Assembly: GCA_020062745.1 (NCBI GenBank)
Contig: JAGUVT010000106.1
Coordinates: 1-38,380 of the forward strand
Length of the DNA: 38,380 bases
Direction of reading: 5' to 3'
Source of the DNA: Deltaproteobacteria bacterium
GTDB lineage: Bacteria; Bacillota; Desulfotomaculia; Desulfotomaculales; JAGUVT01
Positions 8,007 through 15,033 of this stretch are shown here, piece by piece. Both the position numbers and the translations under genes were made by a program. Numbering within the stretch: the stretch's first letter is position 1; each line of letters opens with the position of its first letter. Below the pieces are notes generated by a model. That model was not told the DNA's origin. It was given only the letters and a program-made list of their open reading frames with translations, and ran no database searches.

Positions 8007-8642
8007 CTAAGACTTTTCAGCCGGCTTTAATTTAGCATGGTAATAGTGGATGGCATAAAGGGCACCCAGCGGGTTGTGGGCCAGCACCCGGTCCTTTACC
8101 GCCAGTACCGTGACCGGCGCCAGCGAGTGTTTGATAAACAGGCTGTCGTGGCCGACGCACAGACCTAATAATATGTTCAATTCCGTACCTGTCTCATTAA
8201 GAATCTTTGCCTGGACAACAGGGTTGCACATGGCCTCAAATTGACCGGGGCGCACTTTTTCTTCGTCTCGCAAGCCAATCTCTTCTTTTGGCACCGATCC
8301 GGATTTGCAAATAACCGAAAACACCGTAAAACCATTTTCCCGAAAGATATTGCCGGCAGCAGCCGCTTCCCGCCGCAGCCCCACGCAAAAAGCCAGGCCC
8401 AGCCTTGAAAACCCGGCACGACGGGAGAATTCTATGATCTCCCGCACCCGGCTCCATATACCGTAGCCGGCAGCCTCCGTAAGAGCCGAACTGCGGGCTA
8501 GGTTAAGCATGGACGGGTCCTGATACGCCAGCATCGCCTTTTCATAAACATCAGGGTATTCTCTCATTGGACAATTCTTCGGGATTTTGTCTGGTTCTCC
8601 CTTATAGCAGGCATATATCCCGCAATTTGCACAACTGCTCAT
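8007..8642 (-). CDS. DUF1847 family protein, Cys-rich N terminus
   Basis: A 211-residue protein with an N-terminal cysteine set, CANCGIYAC plus a later C in PKNCP, that looks like a metal or Fe-S binding knuckle. A globular domain follows, with AFCVGLRREA, VICKSGS, MCNPVVQA and LGLCVGHDSLF; its conserved cysteines suggest metal or redox chemistry. The pattern matches DUF1847, common in anaerobes and functionally uncharacterised. The ATG has a perfect AGGAGGTG site. It is preceded by its own promoter with an overlapping inverted repeat, so it is probably regulated. I can assign no reaction. Confidence 0.75.
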   Translation of the reverse strand: MSSCANCGIYACYKGEPDKIPKNCPMREYPDVYEKAMLAYQDPSMLNLARSSALTEAAGYGIWSRVREIIEFSRRAGFSRLGLAFCVGLRREAAAAGNIFRENGFTVFSVICKSGSVPKEEIGLRDEEKVRPGQFEAMCNPVVQAKILNETGTELNILLGLCVGHDSLFIKHSLAPVTVLAVKDRVLAHNPLGALYAIHYYHAKLKPAEKS

Positions 8643-8658
8643 AACTTCACCTCCTGAG

Positions 8659-8718
8659 AATCTTATTGAATCATAGGTTAATCAATAAGATTATAATAAA
8701 ATAAGTACTTAGTTTAAA
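8659..8718 (-). promoter_or_regulatory. Promoter of the DUF1847 gene with an overlapping inverted-repeat operator
   Basis: The minus strand has TTTAAA (8718-8713), 17 bases, then a perfect TATAAT (8695-8690). A perfect 11-bp inverted repeat, AATCTTATTGA (8659-8669) and TCAATAAGATT (8682-8692) separated by 12 bases, starts inside the -10 box and covers the expected transcription start. There is no T-run after the repeat, so it is not a terminator. The position is that of a repressor operator. The regulator is unknown. Confidence 0.65.
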
Positions 8719-8769
8719 TACCTCTCAAATAGATCTATCCAGTGTTACCAAAAATGCAGGGCAAGCCTC

Positions 8770-10263
8770 TCAAGCTATTTGCTGCAATGAAAGGTGCCGC
8801 CCCATAGATTCCTGATAGAGTTGAAGGTATTCAACAGCAGATCGGGCCCAGGAAAAATCCAGTTCCATGACATTTCTAACCAGCTTATACCATTTCTCCG
8901 GTTCATCCCGGTAAAGTTTTAGCGCCCGGAAGATGGCCTTTTTCATGGCGTCGCTGCTGTATTCAAAAAATCCGAAACCGTTCCCGGAACCGGTAAGCGG
9001 ATCATAATCACTTACTGTATCGGCCAGCCCACCGGTAAAACGTACAACCGGGATCGTTCCGTAACGCAGGCTGATCAACTGGCCGAGACCGCAGGGCTCA
9101 AAGCGGGAAGGCATTAAAAATATATCGGCTCCGGCGTAAATACGCTGTGCTAGAATCGGGTTAAAGCCAATATAAAGGCCTATCTTAGCGGGAAAGCGTT
9201 CTTTTATCTTTTCCAGCAGTTGCTCGTAATACCGGTCACCGCTGCCGAGAACTACCAACTGGATGTCTTCCTTCATTAAATCATCTATTATTTCCGCAAG
9301 CAAGTCGAGTCCTTTTTGTCCTACCAGGCGCGAGATTAAACCAATAACCGGTACCTCCTGGACAGGCAGGCCCATTTCCTTCTGGAGCGCATATTTATTT
9401 TCCCGTTTATTATAAGCAGTAAATTGATCATAGTTCCGGTGAATTCTCGGATCGGTCTTCGGATTAAATTCATGGTAGTTGATCCCGTTAACGATACCGT
9501 ACAAATCCCTGGAACGCTTGCGTAATACGCCGTCCATGCGCTCGCCTAGTTCGGGCTGCTGGATTTCCGCCGCATAAGTACGGCTAACCGTACTGACCAG
9601 ATCGGCATAAAGAATGCCAGCTTTCATGAAACTTACCATACCGTAGAATTCCAGCCGCTCCGGGTGATAAAACTCGCTGCCCAACCCGAGCAGGTTCAGC
9701 ACTTCCTTTGAAAAGTTGCCTTGATATTGAAGGTTGTGAATAGTAAATACCGTAGTAATCCGGGTGTAAAAGGGGTGCTGATGATAATTAACTTTCAAAA
9801 ACAAGGGGATTAAGCCGCACTGCCAGTCGTTACAGTGAATTATGTCAGGCTGCCAGTTTAACCGGGGCAACATTTCCAGGACAGTACGACAAAAGAAAGC
9901 AAACCGTTCGGCCTCGTCCGGAAACATGTACATCCCGTCCCGGTAGAAGTAATGGTAATTATTGATCATATAAACCGGGACCAGCCTGTGTTCACCTTGA
10001 AACTGGGCTTCAATGCTACTCTCCTGGATCACCGCAGTTTCCAAACGGTCACCAAACTGAACCGGGAAGTCCATCCGGTAGGACGCCCCCTCAATCTGCT
10101 TGTAATGAGGCATTGCCACCCGCACATCGTTGCCCAGGTTATCGTTGCCTACCGTGGCCAGAGCTTTCGGCAGTGAGCCAGCCACATCGGCCAGCCCCCC
10201 GGTTTTAGCAAAAGGAACCACTTCAGAAGCAACCAGAAGAATCTTTAGAGGCCGGTCAAACAT
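8770..10263 (-). CDS. glgA: Glycogen synthase, ADP-glucose type (GT5)
   Basis: GlgA extends alpha-1,4-glucan from ADP-glucose. The 497-residue protein has the KTGGLADVAGSLPKAL nucleotide-sugar motif at residues 20-35, FTIHNLQYQG, NGINYHEFNP, the second-domain LISRLVGQKGLDLL and the retaining-GT signature SRFEPCGLGQLISLRYGTIPV. The true start is ATG 10263 with AGGAGG upstream, not the track's 10299. It overlaps the end of galT by 8 bases and is therefore co-transcribed with it. There is no glgC, glgB or glgP in the window. Confidence 0.93.
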   Translation of the reverse strand: MFDRPLKILLVASEVVPFAKTGGLADVAGSLPKALATVGNDNLGNDVRVAMPHYKQIEGASYRMDFPVQFGDRLETAVIQESSIEAQFQGEHRLVPVYMINNYHYFYRDGMYMFPDEAERFAFFCRTVLEMLPRLNWQPDIIHCNDWQCGLIPLFLKVNYHQHPFYTRITTVFTIHNLQYQGNFSKEVLNLLGLGSEFYHPERLEFYGMVSFMKAGILYADLVSTVSRTYAAEIQQPELGERMDGVLRKRSRDLYGIVNGINYHEFNPKTDPRIHRNYDQFTAYNKRENKYALQKEMGLPVQEVPVIGLISRLVGQKGLDLLAEIIDDLMKEDIQLVVLGSGDRYYEQLLEKIKERFPAKIGLYIGFNPILAQRIYAGADIFLMPSRFEPCGLGQLISLRYGTIPVVRFTGGLADTVSDYDPLTGSGNGFGFFEYSSDAMKKAIFRALKLYRDEPEKWYKLVRNVMELDFSWARSAVEYLQLYQESMGRHLSLQQIA

Positions 10264-11299
10264 AATGAAAAACCTCCTGTTTTTTATTCTGGAATTCATA
10301 AATTTCTTCAGTTTCCCTAAAAGCCTGAGCGGCTACTTCGGGAGGAGTAGGGTTGATATAACAGCCCGTGCCCAATTCGAATCCGGCCATTATGGTCAGG
10401 CGGGGTAGTATTTCCAGGTGCCAGTGATACTGATGCTCTTCCAGCACGTTAACGGGTGCGGTATGCAGTACCACATTATAAGGGATGTTTTTGATCATCA
10501 TATTCATCTTACGCAGCGTGGAACGTAAAACTTTAGCCAGATCCTTCACCTGCTTTTCCTGGATTAGCCCAAAGTCATGCTGGTGTTCTTTAGGCACAAT
10601 CCAATTCTCAAAAGGAAAGCGCGAAGCAAAAGGAGCAAAATTGAGAAAGTGATCACTATCTAAGACAACCCTTTCCTGGTTCTCACTTTCCAGTCTAACT
10701 ATATCACAAAAAACACACGTGCCATGTCTGTCTGCGTATTCCTTAATACCCTTTATTTCTTTTTTAATTTCATCGGGTACTTGCGGTATGGCAATTAACT
10801 GTGAGTGGGTATGTTCAAGTGAGGCACCGGCTGTTGACCCCGTATTCTTAAAGATCTGGATATATTTAAGTCTGACATCTTTCCGTAAATCCTGGAGGCG
10901 TTCCTGCCAAACCCAAATTACATCTTCGATTTGCTTTTCCGTTTGAGAATCCAAACCTGGCTCGTGATCGCTTGATTCAACGATCACTTCATGAGCGCCA
11001 ACCCCTGGCATTACCTGATAGATACCCCGTTTAAAAATATCGGACTCACCTTTGATACTTACAGCCGGAAACTTGTTAGGTACTACCCGCACCCACCATC
11101 CCGGTCCATCCTTAAGGCTGCCGGACTCCCGGCAGGACATAATTTCCGGCGGAGTTTGTTCTTCATTGCCGATACACAGAGGACATTCCTTGTTTTGCCG
11201 TTCCTCAACAATTTCCTTATAGTCAAACGGCCGTTTTCCGCGCTCAGTAGCGATGACAACCCACCGGTTGGTAATCGGGTCGTTTCTCCATTCAGACAT
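10256..11299 (-). CDS. galT: Galactose-1-phosphate uridylyltransferase family (HIT-like)
   Basis: The 347-residue protein starts MSEWRNDPITNRWVVIATER, as GalT proteins do, and has a zinc-type CPLC at 39-42 and a second CVFC near 195. The nucleotidyl-transfer histidine motif is EHTHSQ (H163/H165), in place of the HPHQ of E. coli. The C-terminal half has EILPRLTIMAGFELGTG. GalT moves UMP between glucose-1-P and galactose-1-P. Its partner here is glgA rather than galK/galE. A role in ADP-glucose metabolism, as for plant ADP-glucose phosphorylase homologues, is an alternative. The ATG is preceded by AGGAGGCGG. Confidence 0.85.
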   Translation of the reverse strand: MSEWRNDPITNRWVVIATERGKRPFDYKEIVEERQNKECPLCIGNEEQTPPEIMSCRESGSLKDGPGWWVRVVPNKFPAVSIKGESDIFKRGIYQVMPGVGAHEVIVESSDHEPGLDSQTEKQIEDVIWVWQERLQDLRKDVRLKYIQIFKNTGSTAGASLEHTHSQLIAIPQVPDEIKKEIKGIKEYADRHGTCVFCDIVRLESENQERVVLDSDHFLNFAPFASRFPFENWIVPKEHQHDFGLIQEKQVKDLAKVLRSTLRKMNMMIKNIPYNVVLHTAPVNVLEEHQYHWHLEILPRLTIMAGFELGTGCYINPTPPEVAAQAFRETEEIYEFQNKKQEVFHYV

Positions 11300-11470
11300 T
11301 CTTAAGCCGCCTCCTGACCTGACTGTCTAATCTTGAGGTTACCGCAAAAGCAACTTTTTTATACAAAACTCACTTTTAATTTTCCTTTTTTGCAGGAAAC
11401 GCACAAAAACAATCGAATTAAATTTTTTAAGGTCATAAAAAGACATTATCCGGGAAGGAGGCAGTTCTGA

Positions 11471-12109
11471 GTGGCCAGAAATGCCGTCAATATCAAAGGA
11501 ACCAGAAACGGGCTGATAATCACCTTTGATGCTTTCAGCGAATTCGAAGAAATCAAAAAAAACCTGCGTACAAAAATAGAGTCGGCCGGTGACTTTCTAA
11601 AAGGCGCAAAGCTCTCTTTCTTCCATGACAGTCATCCCATTACAGATAATCAAAAAAGCGAATTGGCAGAAATCTGCCAGCAATATGGGCTGACTCTGCA
11701 TGCAGAAGCAACGTTGCCAAAAAACACGGTGCGCTTCCGGCGCTTCCCGGAATTTAGTGCTTCGCCTGCAACAGAAGGAGAAAGCGCCTTGCTGATAAAG
11801 CGAAATCTACGTTCCGGACAACAGGTTGTCTTTAACAAGCATATAATAGTGCTGGGCGATGTGCATCCCGGCGCGGAAATAGTTGCTGATGGTAACGTAT
11901 TAGTAATGGGTTGTTGCCGTGGTTCGGTTCATGCCGGAGCAAAAGGTGACCACACGGCTTATGTAATTGCCTATCGTCTTTTCTCGGAAAGTTTACGTAT
12001 CGCAGATGTTATTGGCCAACAAAAGAACCCGTTTTCCTCCCAGCCTCTAATAGCCCGTATAGTAACCAGAAATATTGTTTTTAAACCATTAAACAAATTA
12101 AAAATTTAA
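11471..12109 (+). CDS. minC: Septum site-determining protein MinC
   Basis: MinC inhibits FtsZ ring assembly away from midcell. The 212-residue protein has the N-terminal MinC domain (VNIKGTRNGLIITFDAF, roughly 1-85). A linker leads to the C-terminal beta-helix with the signature VVFNKHIIVLGDVHPGAEIVADGNVLVMG, and the tail ends GDHTAYVIAYRLFSESLRIADVIG. The start is GTG 11471 with GGAAGGAGGC upstream. It stands alone, divergent from galT-glgA. The usual minD partner is not adjacent, so the Min genes are split in this genome. Confidence 0.92.
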   Translation: MARNAVNIKGTRNGLIITFDAFSEFEEIKKNLRTKIESAGDFLKGAKLSFFHDSHPITDNQKSELAEICQQYGLTLHAEATLPKNTVRFRRFPEFSASPATEGESALLIKRNLRSGQQVVFNKHIIVLGDVHPGAEIVADGNVLVMGCCRGSVHAGAKGDHTAYVIAYRLFSESLRIADVIGQQKNPFSSQPLIARIVTRNIVFKPLNKLKI

Positions 12110-12129
12110 AAGGGCCTTATAAAGGCCCT
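12101..12129 (-). terminator. Terminator between minC and the small Cys-protein genes
   Basis: AGGGCCTT-ATA-AAGGCCCT forms an 8-bp stem at 12111-12129. On the minus strand it is followed by TTTT AAA TTTTT, so it mainly ends the small-gene transcript. On the plus strand the stem also follows minC but lacks a T-run. Confidence 0.75.
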
Positions 12130-12133
12130 GGTA

Positions 12134-12319
12134 TCAGCCAATCCATGAACTTGCCGTTTGGCATTGCTTGATACAGGCATCAATAGAAAGAAAAGCTTTG
12201 TTTAATTCGTCTTTTGCCCTCGGATCATGAGCCATATCGGCTACGTTTCGAATCATATTCTGGGTATTCTGGCACATGGCAACACATGAATAAATTGCTT
12301 GCGATTCCTTTAACGGCAT
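12134..12319 (-). CDS. Small twin-CX3C protein (copy 2)
   Basis: A 61-residue, apparently all-helical protein with exactly four cysteines in two CX3C pairs, CVAMC near residue 12 and CIKQC near residue 49, one pair per predicted helix. It is a clear paralogue of the gene just upstream; both share RAKDELNKA in the middle and the CX3C positions. The ATG has AGAGGGGGG upstream. The twin CX3C arrangement could bind a soft metal such as Cu(I) or form disulfides, somewhat like half of a cysteine-lined four-helix bundle. That is inference; I do not recognise a named family. Confidence 0.75.
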   Translation of the reverse strand: MPLKESQAIYSCVAMCQNTQNMIRNVADMAHDPRAKDELNKAFLSIDACIKQCQTASSWIG

Positions 12320-12343
12320 AATTTTCCCCCCTCTTTGATAAAT

Positions 12344-12526
12344 TTACATTGTTTTCGTAAGTGCTTCCTCACAGTGTCTGACGCATGCATTAATAGATTG
12401 CATGGCTTTGTTTAACTCGTCTTTTGCTCTTAAGTCCGCGGTAGCCTCAGCAAGACTTTTGATGTCATTAGCACTATTTCTACAATGCGCAATACAAGAC
12501 TGGATCATTTGAGAATCTTTTAACAC
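12344..12526 (-). CDS. Small twin-CX3C protein (copy 1)
   Basis: A 60-residue helical protein with CIAHC near residue 11 and CVRHC near residue 48. Unlike copy 2, it has a histidine inside each CX3C pair. The start is GTG 12526 with AGGAGGTG upstream. It lies downstream of the sensor kinase, from which it is separated by an intrinsic terminator, so it may have its own promoter or depend on readthrough. Copies 1 and 2 are probably a tandem duplication in one transcript (24-base gap). The role is unknown; metal binding is the leading guess. Confidence 0.75.
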   Translation of the reverse strand: MLKDSQMIQSCIAHCRNSANDIKSLAEATADLRAKDELNKAMQSINACVRHCEEALTKTM

Positions 12527-12583
12527 TCCTTCACCTCCTTTTACTTTCAGTATTATTTGTTTTAAAAATCAGCTTTATGCACA

Positions 12584-12614
12584 AATAAAAAAACCAGGAT
12601 TGATCATACCTGGC
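12584..12614 (-). terminator. Terminator at the end of the sensor kinase gene
   Basis: On the minus strand AGCCAGG-TATGATCAAT-CCTGGTT is followed by TTTTT. The kinase TGA stop (12606-12604) lies in the loop, so coding and terminator overlap. It separates the two-component genes from the twin-CX3C genes. Confidence 0.7.
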
Positions 12615-14076
12615 TTTCTTTAACATATACCGGTATGGTAAAAGTAAACATACTGCCTTTACCGGGCTCGCTGACGACTTCGACATTGCCTCCATGCGCT
12701 TCGACGATCTGCCTGACAATAGCCAGCCCAAGACCGGTGCCGCTCCCGGTGCGGGAACGAGAACGGTCTGTTTTATGAAATCTTTCCCAGATTAAAGACT
12801 GCTCTTCCGGGGGAATACCGGGCCCGTTATCGCTGATCGAAACCTGAAGCATGCTTTCACTTTCCTGCACAGATAATTTAACCCATCCACCCTTTGGGGC
12901 CGCCCGGACGGCATTATCCAGCAGGTTGACCAGCACCTGCTCCAACCGGTCCGGATCGGCAAAAACGGCTGGTAACTGTTTTGGAAACAGCCTCTTGATT
13001 TCAACTCCTTTTTGCGCGGTAACAGGTTGAAACTTTTCAACAACGTGCCCGGCAAGAGCGGCAAGAGAAGTTTCTTTTCTGGCCATTTCCATCTGTCCCA
13101 GTTCCATCCGGCGCAAATCAAGCAACTCCGTAACCAGACGGCGTAACCTTAAAATTTCGGCCAGGATATTTTCCAGGTAACGTTGCCGGTCGACTTCGGA
13201 TTTCGCCATTCCGTCCAACAAAGCCTCGGTAAACCCCTGCATAATAGTAAGCGGCGTCCTCAGTTCATGCGAAACGTTAGCCACAAAGTCCCTTCTGGTT
13301 TGATTCAGATGTTCCAGAGCAGCCACTTTCTCCTGCAGTTCTTTACCCAGATAGTTTAAAGAATAAGCCAGGGCGCCTACTTCATCCTCCGATTTTACTC
13401 TTACCCGTTGAGAATAATCGCCATGGGCCAGCGCCTGGGCAATCTTATTCATTTCCAGCAAGGGTCTGGAAATAGAACGGGAGAAAAGCAAGCTTAACAG
13501 AGTTGCCAATAAAATACCGCCCAAGCCGGTATAAAGGGTGACTTTTTGCAGGTTTACCAGCCGGCTCTGAATTGGCGCCAGAGGAGCGCTTAAAACCACC
13601 GCCTCGCCAATTTCCCCCCCGCGTTTTACCGGAACAGCTACCGACAGCACCTCGCTGTCGAGAAAGCTGCTATATCCCCGGGAGGATATACTCTTCCCCG
13701 CCCACACCTGCTCCAGGTCCGCCGTGCGCCAGGGCATTCCGTGATGACCGGCCATACCGATTCTTGCCCCCACTCCGCGCCTCATCATACCCACACCTTC
13801 ACACTCTTTTACGGTACCTTCACGATCAATTATCATAAGGTTGGCACCAATCATGCCTGCCGTCATGGCCAAAAAATGGCCAAACTCCAAATCATTAGCG
13901 GCCAGGTTTTCCGCTATTTTTTCGCCTTCCTTTATTAATTGTTCAGCCTGCTGACTGTAATAAAGGCCTTTTAATTTTTCTGTCTGCAATATGCTCGATA
14001 CTACAATTACTATTACCACCAGCAAAACCGTCAATAGCCACAGTTTCAGCAAGATACTCCTCTTTATAAGGTTCAT
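12604..14076 (-). CDS. Membrane sensor histidine kinase with a Met/His-rich extracytoplasmic patch
   Basis: A 490-residue kinase. TM1 is at about 8-30, an extracytoplasmic sensor at about 31-178, TM2 at about 180-199, then HAMP (RPLLEMNKIAQALAHGDYSQRV). HisKA follows with the phosphorylated H270 in FVANVSHELRTPLT, and HATPase_c with NLLDNAVRA, SDNGPGIPPEE and GTGLGLAIV. The sensor contains C92, then MMRRGVGARIGMAGHHGMPW, a cluster of Met and His that could bind Cu(I)/Ag(I) as in CusS-like sensors; the ligand is inferred. The gene overlaps the response regulator by 4 bases. It probably acts with the regulator on the neighbouring small Cys-protein genes. Confidence 0.92.
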   Translation of the reverse strand: MNLIKRSILLKLWLLTVLLVVIVIVVSSILQTEKLKGLYYSQQAEQLIKEGEKIAENLAANDLEFGHFLAMTAGMIGANLMIIDREGTVKECEGVGMMRRGVGARIGMAGHHGMPWRTADLEQVWAGKSISSRGYSSFLDSEVLSVAVPVKRGGEIGEAVVLSAPLAPIQSRLVNLQKVTLYTGLGGILLATLLSLLFSRSISRPLLEMNKIAQALAHGDYSQRVRVKSEDEVGALAYSLNYLGKELQEKVAALEHLNQTRRDFVANVSHELRTPLTIMQGFTEALLDGMAKSEVDRQRYLENILAEILRLRRLVTELLDLRRMELGQMEMARKETSLAALAGHVVEKFQPVTAQKGVEIKRLFPKQLPAVFADPDRLEQVLVNLLDNAVRAAPKGGWVKLSVQESESMLQVSISDNGPGIPPEEQSLIWERFHKTDRSRSRTGSGTGLGLAIVRQIVEAHGGNVEVVSEPGKGSMFTFTIPVYVKESQV

Positions 14077-14783
14077 TTTGCCACCTCAAATTTATAGCCG
14101 ATGCCCCACACCGTAGTAATAAAAGAAGGGCTCTCCGGTATTTTTGCCAGTTTATCCCGCAAGCGGTTGATATGAGTATCCACTGTTCTGGCATCACCAA
14201 AATAATCGTAGCCCCACACTGCCTCCAAAAGCTTTTCCCGGCTGAACACCCGGCCGGGGTATTTTGCCAGGTAATAAAGCATTTCGAACTCTTTAGGGGT
14301 AAGCGAAACCGGCTGACCCGAAACCAGCACTAAGCGAGAAGAGGGATCAATGGTTATATCGCCGTAATCTAAGGCACTCGTTCCATCGGTAGTATCTCCC
14401 CGGACCTCAGATGACCCGGTACGGCGCAGCACGGCTTTCACTCTGGCCACCAGTTCCCGCGGGCTAAACGGTTTTACTACGTAGTCATCGGCGCCCAGTT
14501 CCAGGCCAAGTACCCGGTCGATTTCAGCCTCCCGGGCGGTCAGCATTATAACCGGCATGTCCGAAGTCTTTCTTACTTCCCGGCAAACCTCCCACCCGTT
14601 GCGTTTGGGCATCATTAAATCCAGCACCAGCAGGTCCCATTTTCCCGCCGCCAGGCAATCAAGCGCCTCCTGACCGTCAGCCGCTTCCCCGACCGCAAAG
14701 CCCTCTTTTTCAAGATACATCCTTGTTACTTCCCGAATTTTTTGTTCGTCATCGGCAACCAGAATCCTAAACTGCCGGGACAA
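14073..14783 (-). CDS. OmpR/PhoB-family response regulator
   Basis: A 236-residue two-domain regulator. The receiver has the acidic pair DDE near residue 11, phospho-acceptor D55 in LLVLDLMMPKRNG, T82 and K104 in VVKPFSPRE. The C-terminal winged helix has VSLTPKEFEMLYYLAKYPGRV and RTVDTHINRLRDKL. The track starts it at 14831, but TTG 14783 is preferred. AGGAGG lies eight bases upstream, and the protein then begins right at the receiver strand (SRQFRILVADDE). It forms an operon with the kinase and is divergent from the DUF1540 gene, sharing an intergenic region of about 90 bases. Confidence 0.93.
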   Translation of the reverse strand: MSRQFRILVADDEQKIREVTRMYLEKEGFAVGEAADGQEALDCLAAGKWDLLVLDLMMPKRNGWEVCREVRKTSDMPVIMLTAREAEIDRVLGLELGADDYVVKPFSPRELVARVKAVLRRTGSSEVRGDTTDGTSALDYGDITIDPSSRLVLVSGQPVSLTPKEFEMLYYLAKYPGRVFSREKLLEAVWGYDYFGDARTVDTHINRLRDKLAKIPESPSFITTVWGIGYKFEVAK

Positions 14784-14872
14784 AAACCATGCCTCCTCTC
14801 CAAACGTATATTTTTTGCCTTGCCTGAACATATTAACCGCATTAAAACAACCATGACAAGGAGGATCATTTT

Positions 14873-15028
14873 ATGTCCAGAGTAACAAACTGCAACATCG
14901 AGGATTGCCGGCACAACCAGGATAAAACCTGCCAGGCCGAAGGGATTGAAGTCGCCGCCCGCGATCAAAACAAGGCCGGTTCAATGGAAAACACATGCTG
15001 CCAGACTTATAAGCCGAAAAGGTTGTAA
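14873..15028 (+). CDS. DUF1540 cysteine-rich mini-protein
   Basis: A 51-residue protein absent from the ORF track because of its size. ATG 14873 has AAGGAGG eight bases upstream and the frame ends at TAA 15026. Cysteines fall as C-X4-C-X7-C then CC near residue 42, with the NCxxxxC start and TCCQTY end typical of DUF1540, a small metal-binding-like family found in spore-forming Bacillota. It is divergent from the response regulator and may be its target. Its stop is only 5 bases from the rtcB stop (convergent). Confidence 0.8.
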   Translation: MSRVTNCNIEDCRHNQDKTCQAEGIEVAARDQNKAGSMENTCCQTYKPKRL

Positions 15029-15033
15029 CGGTT

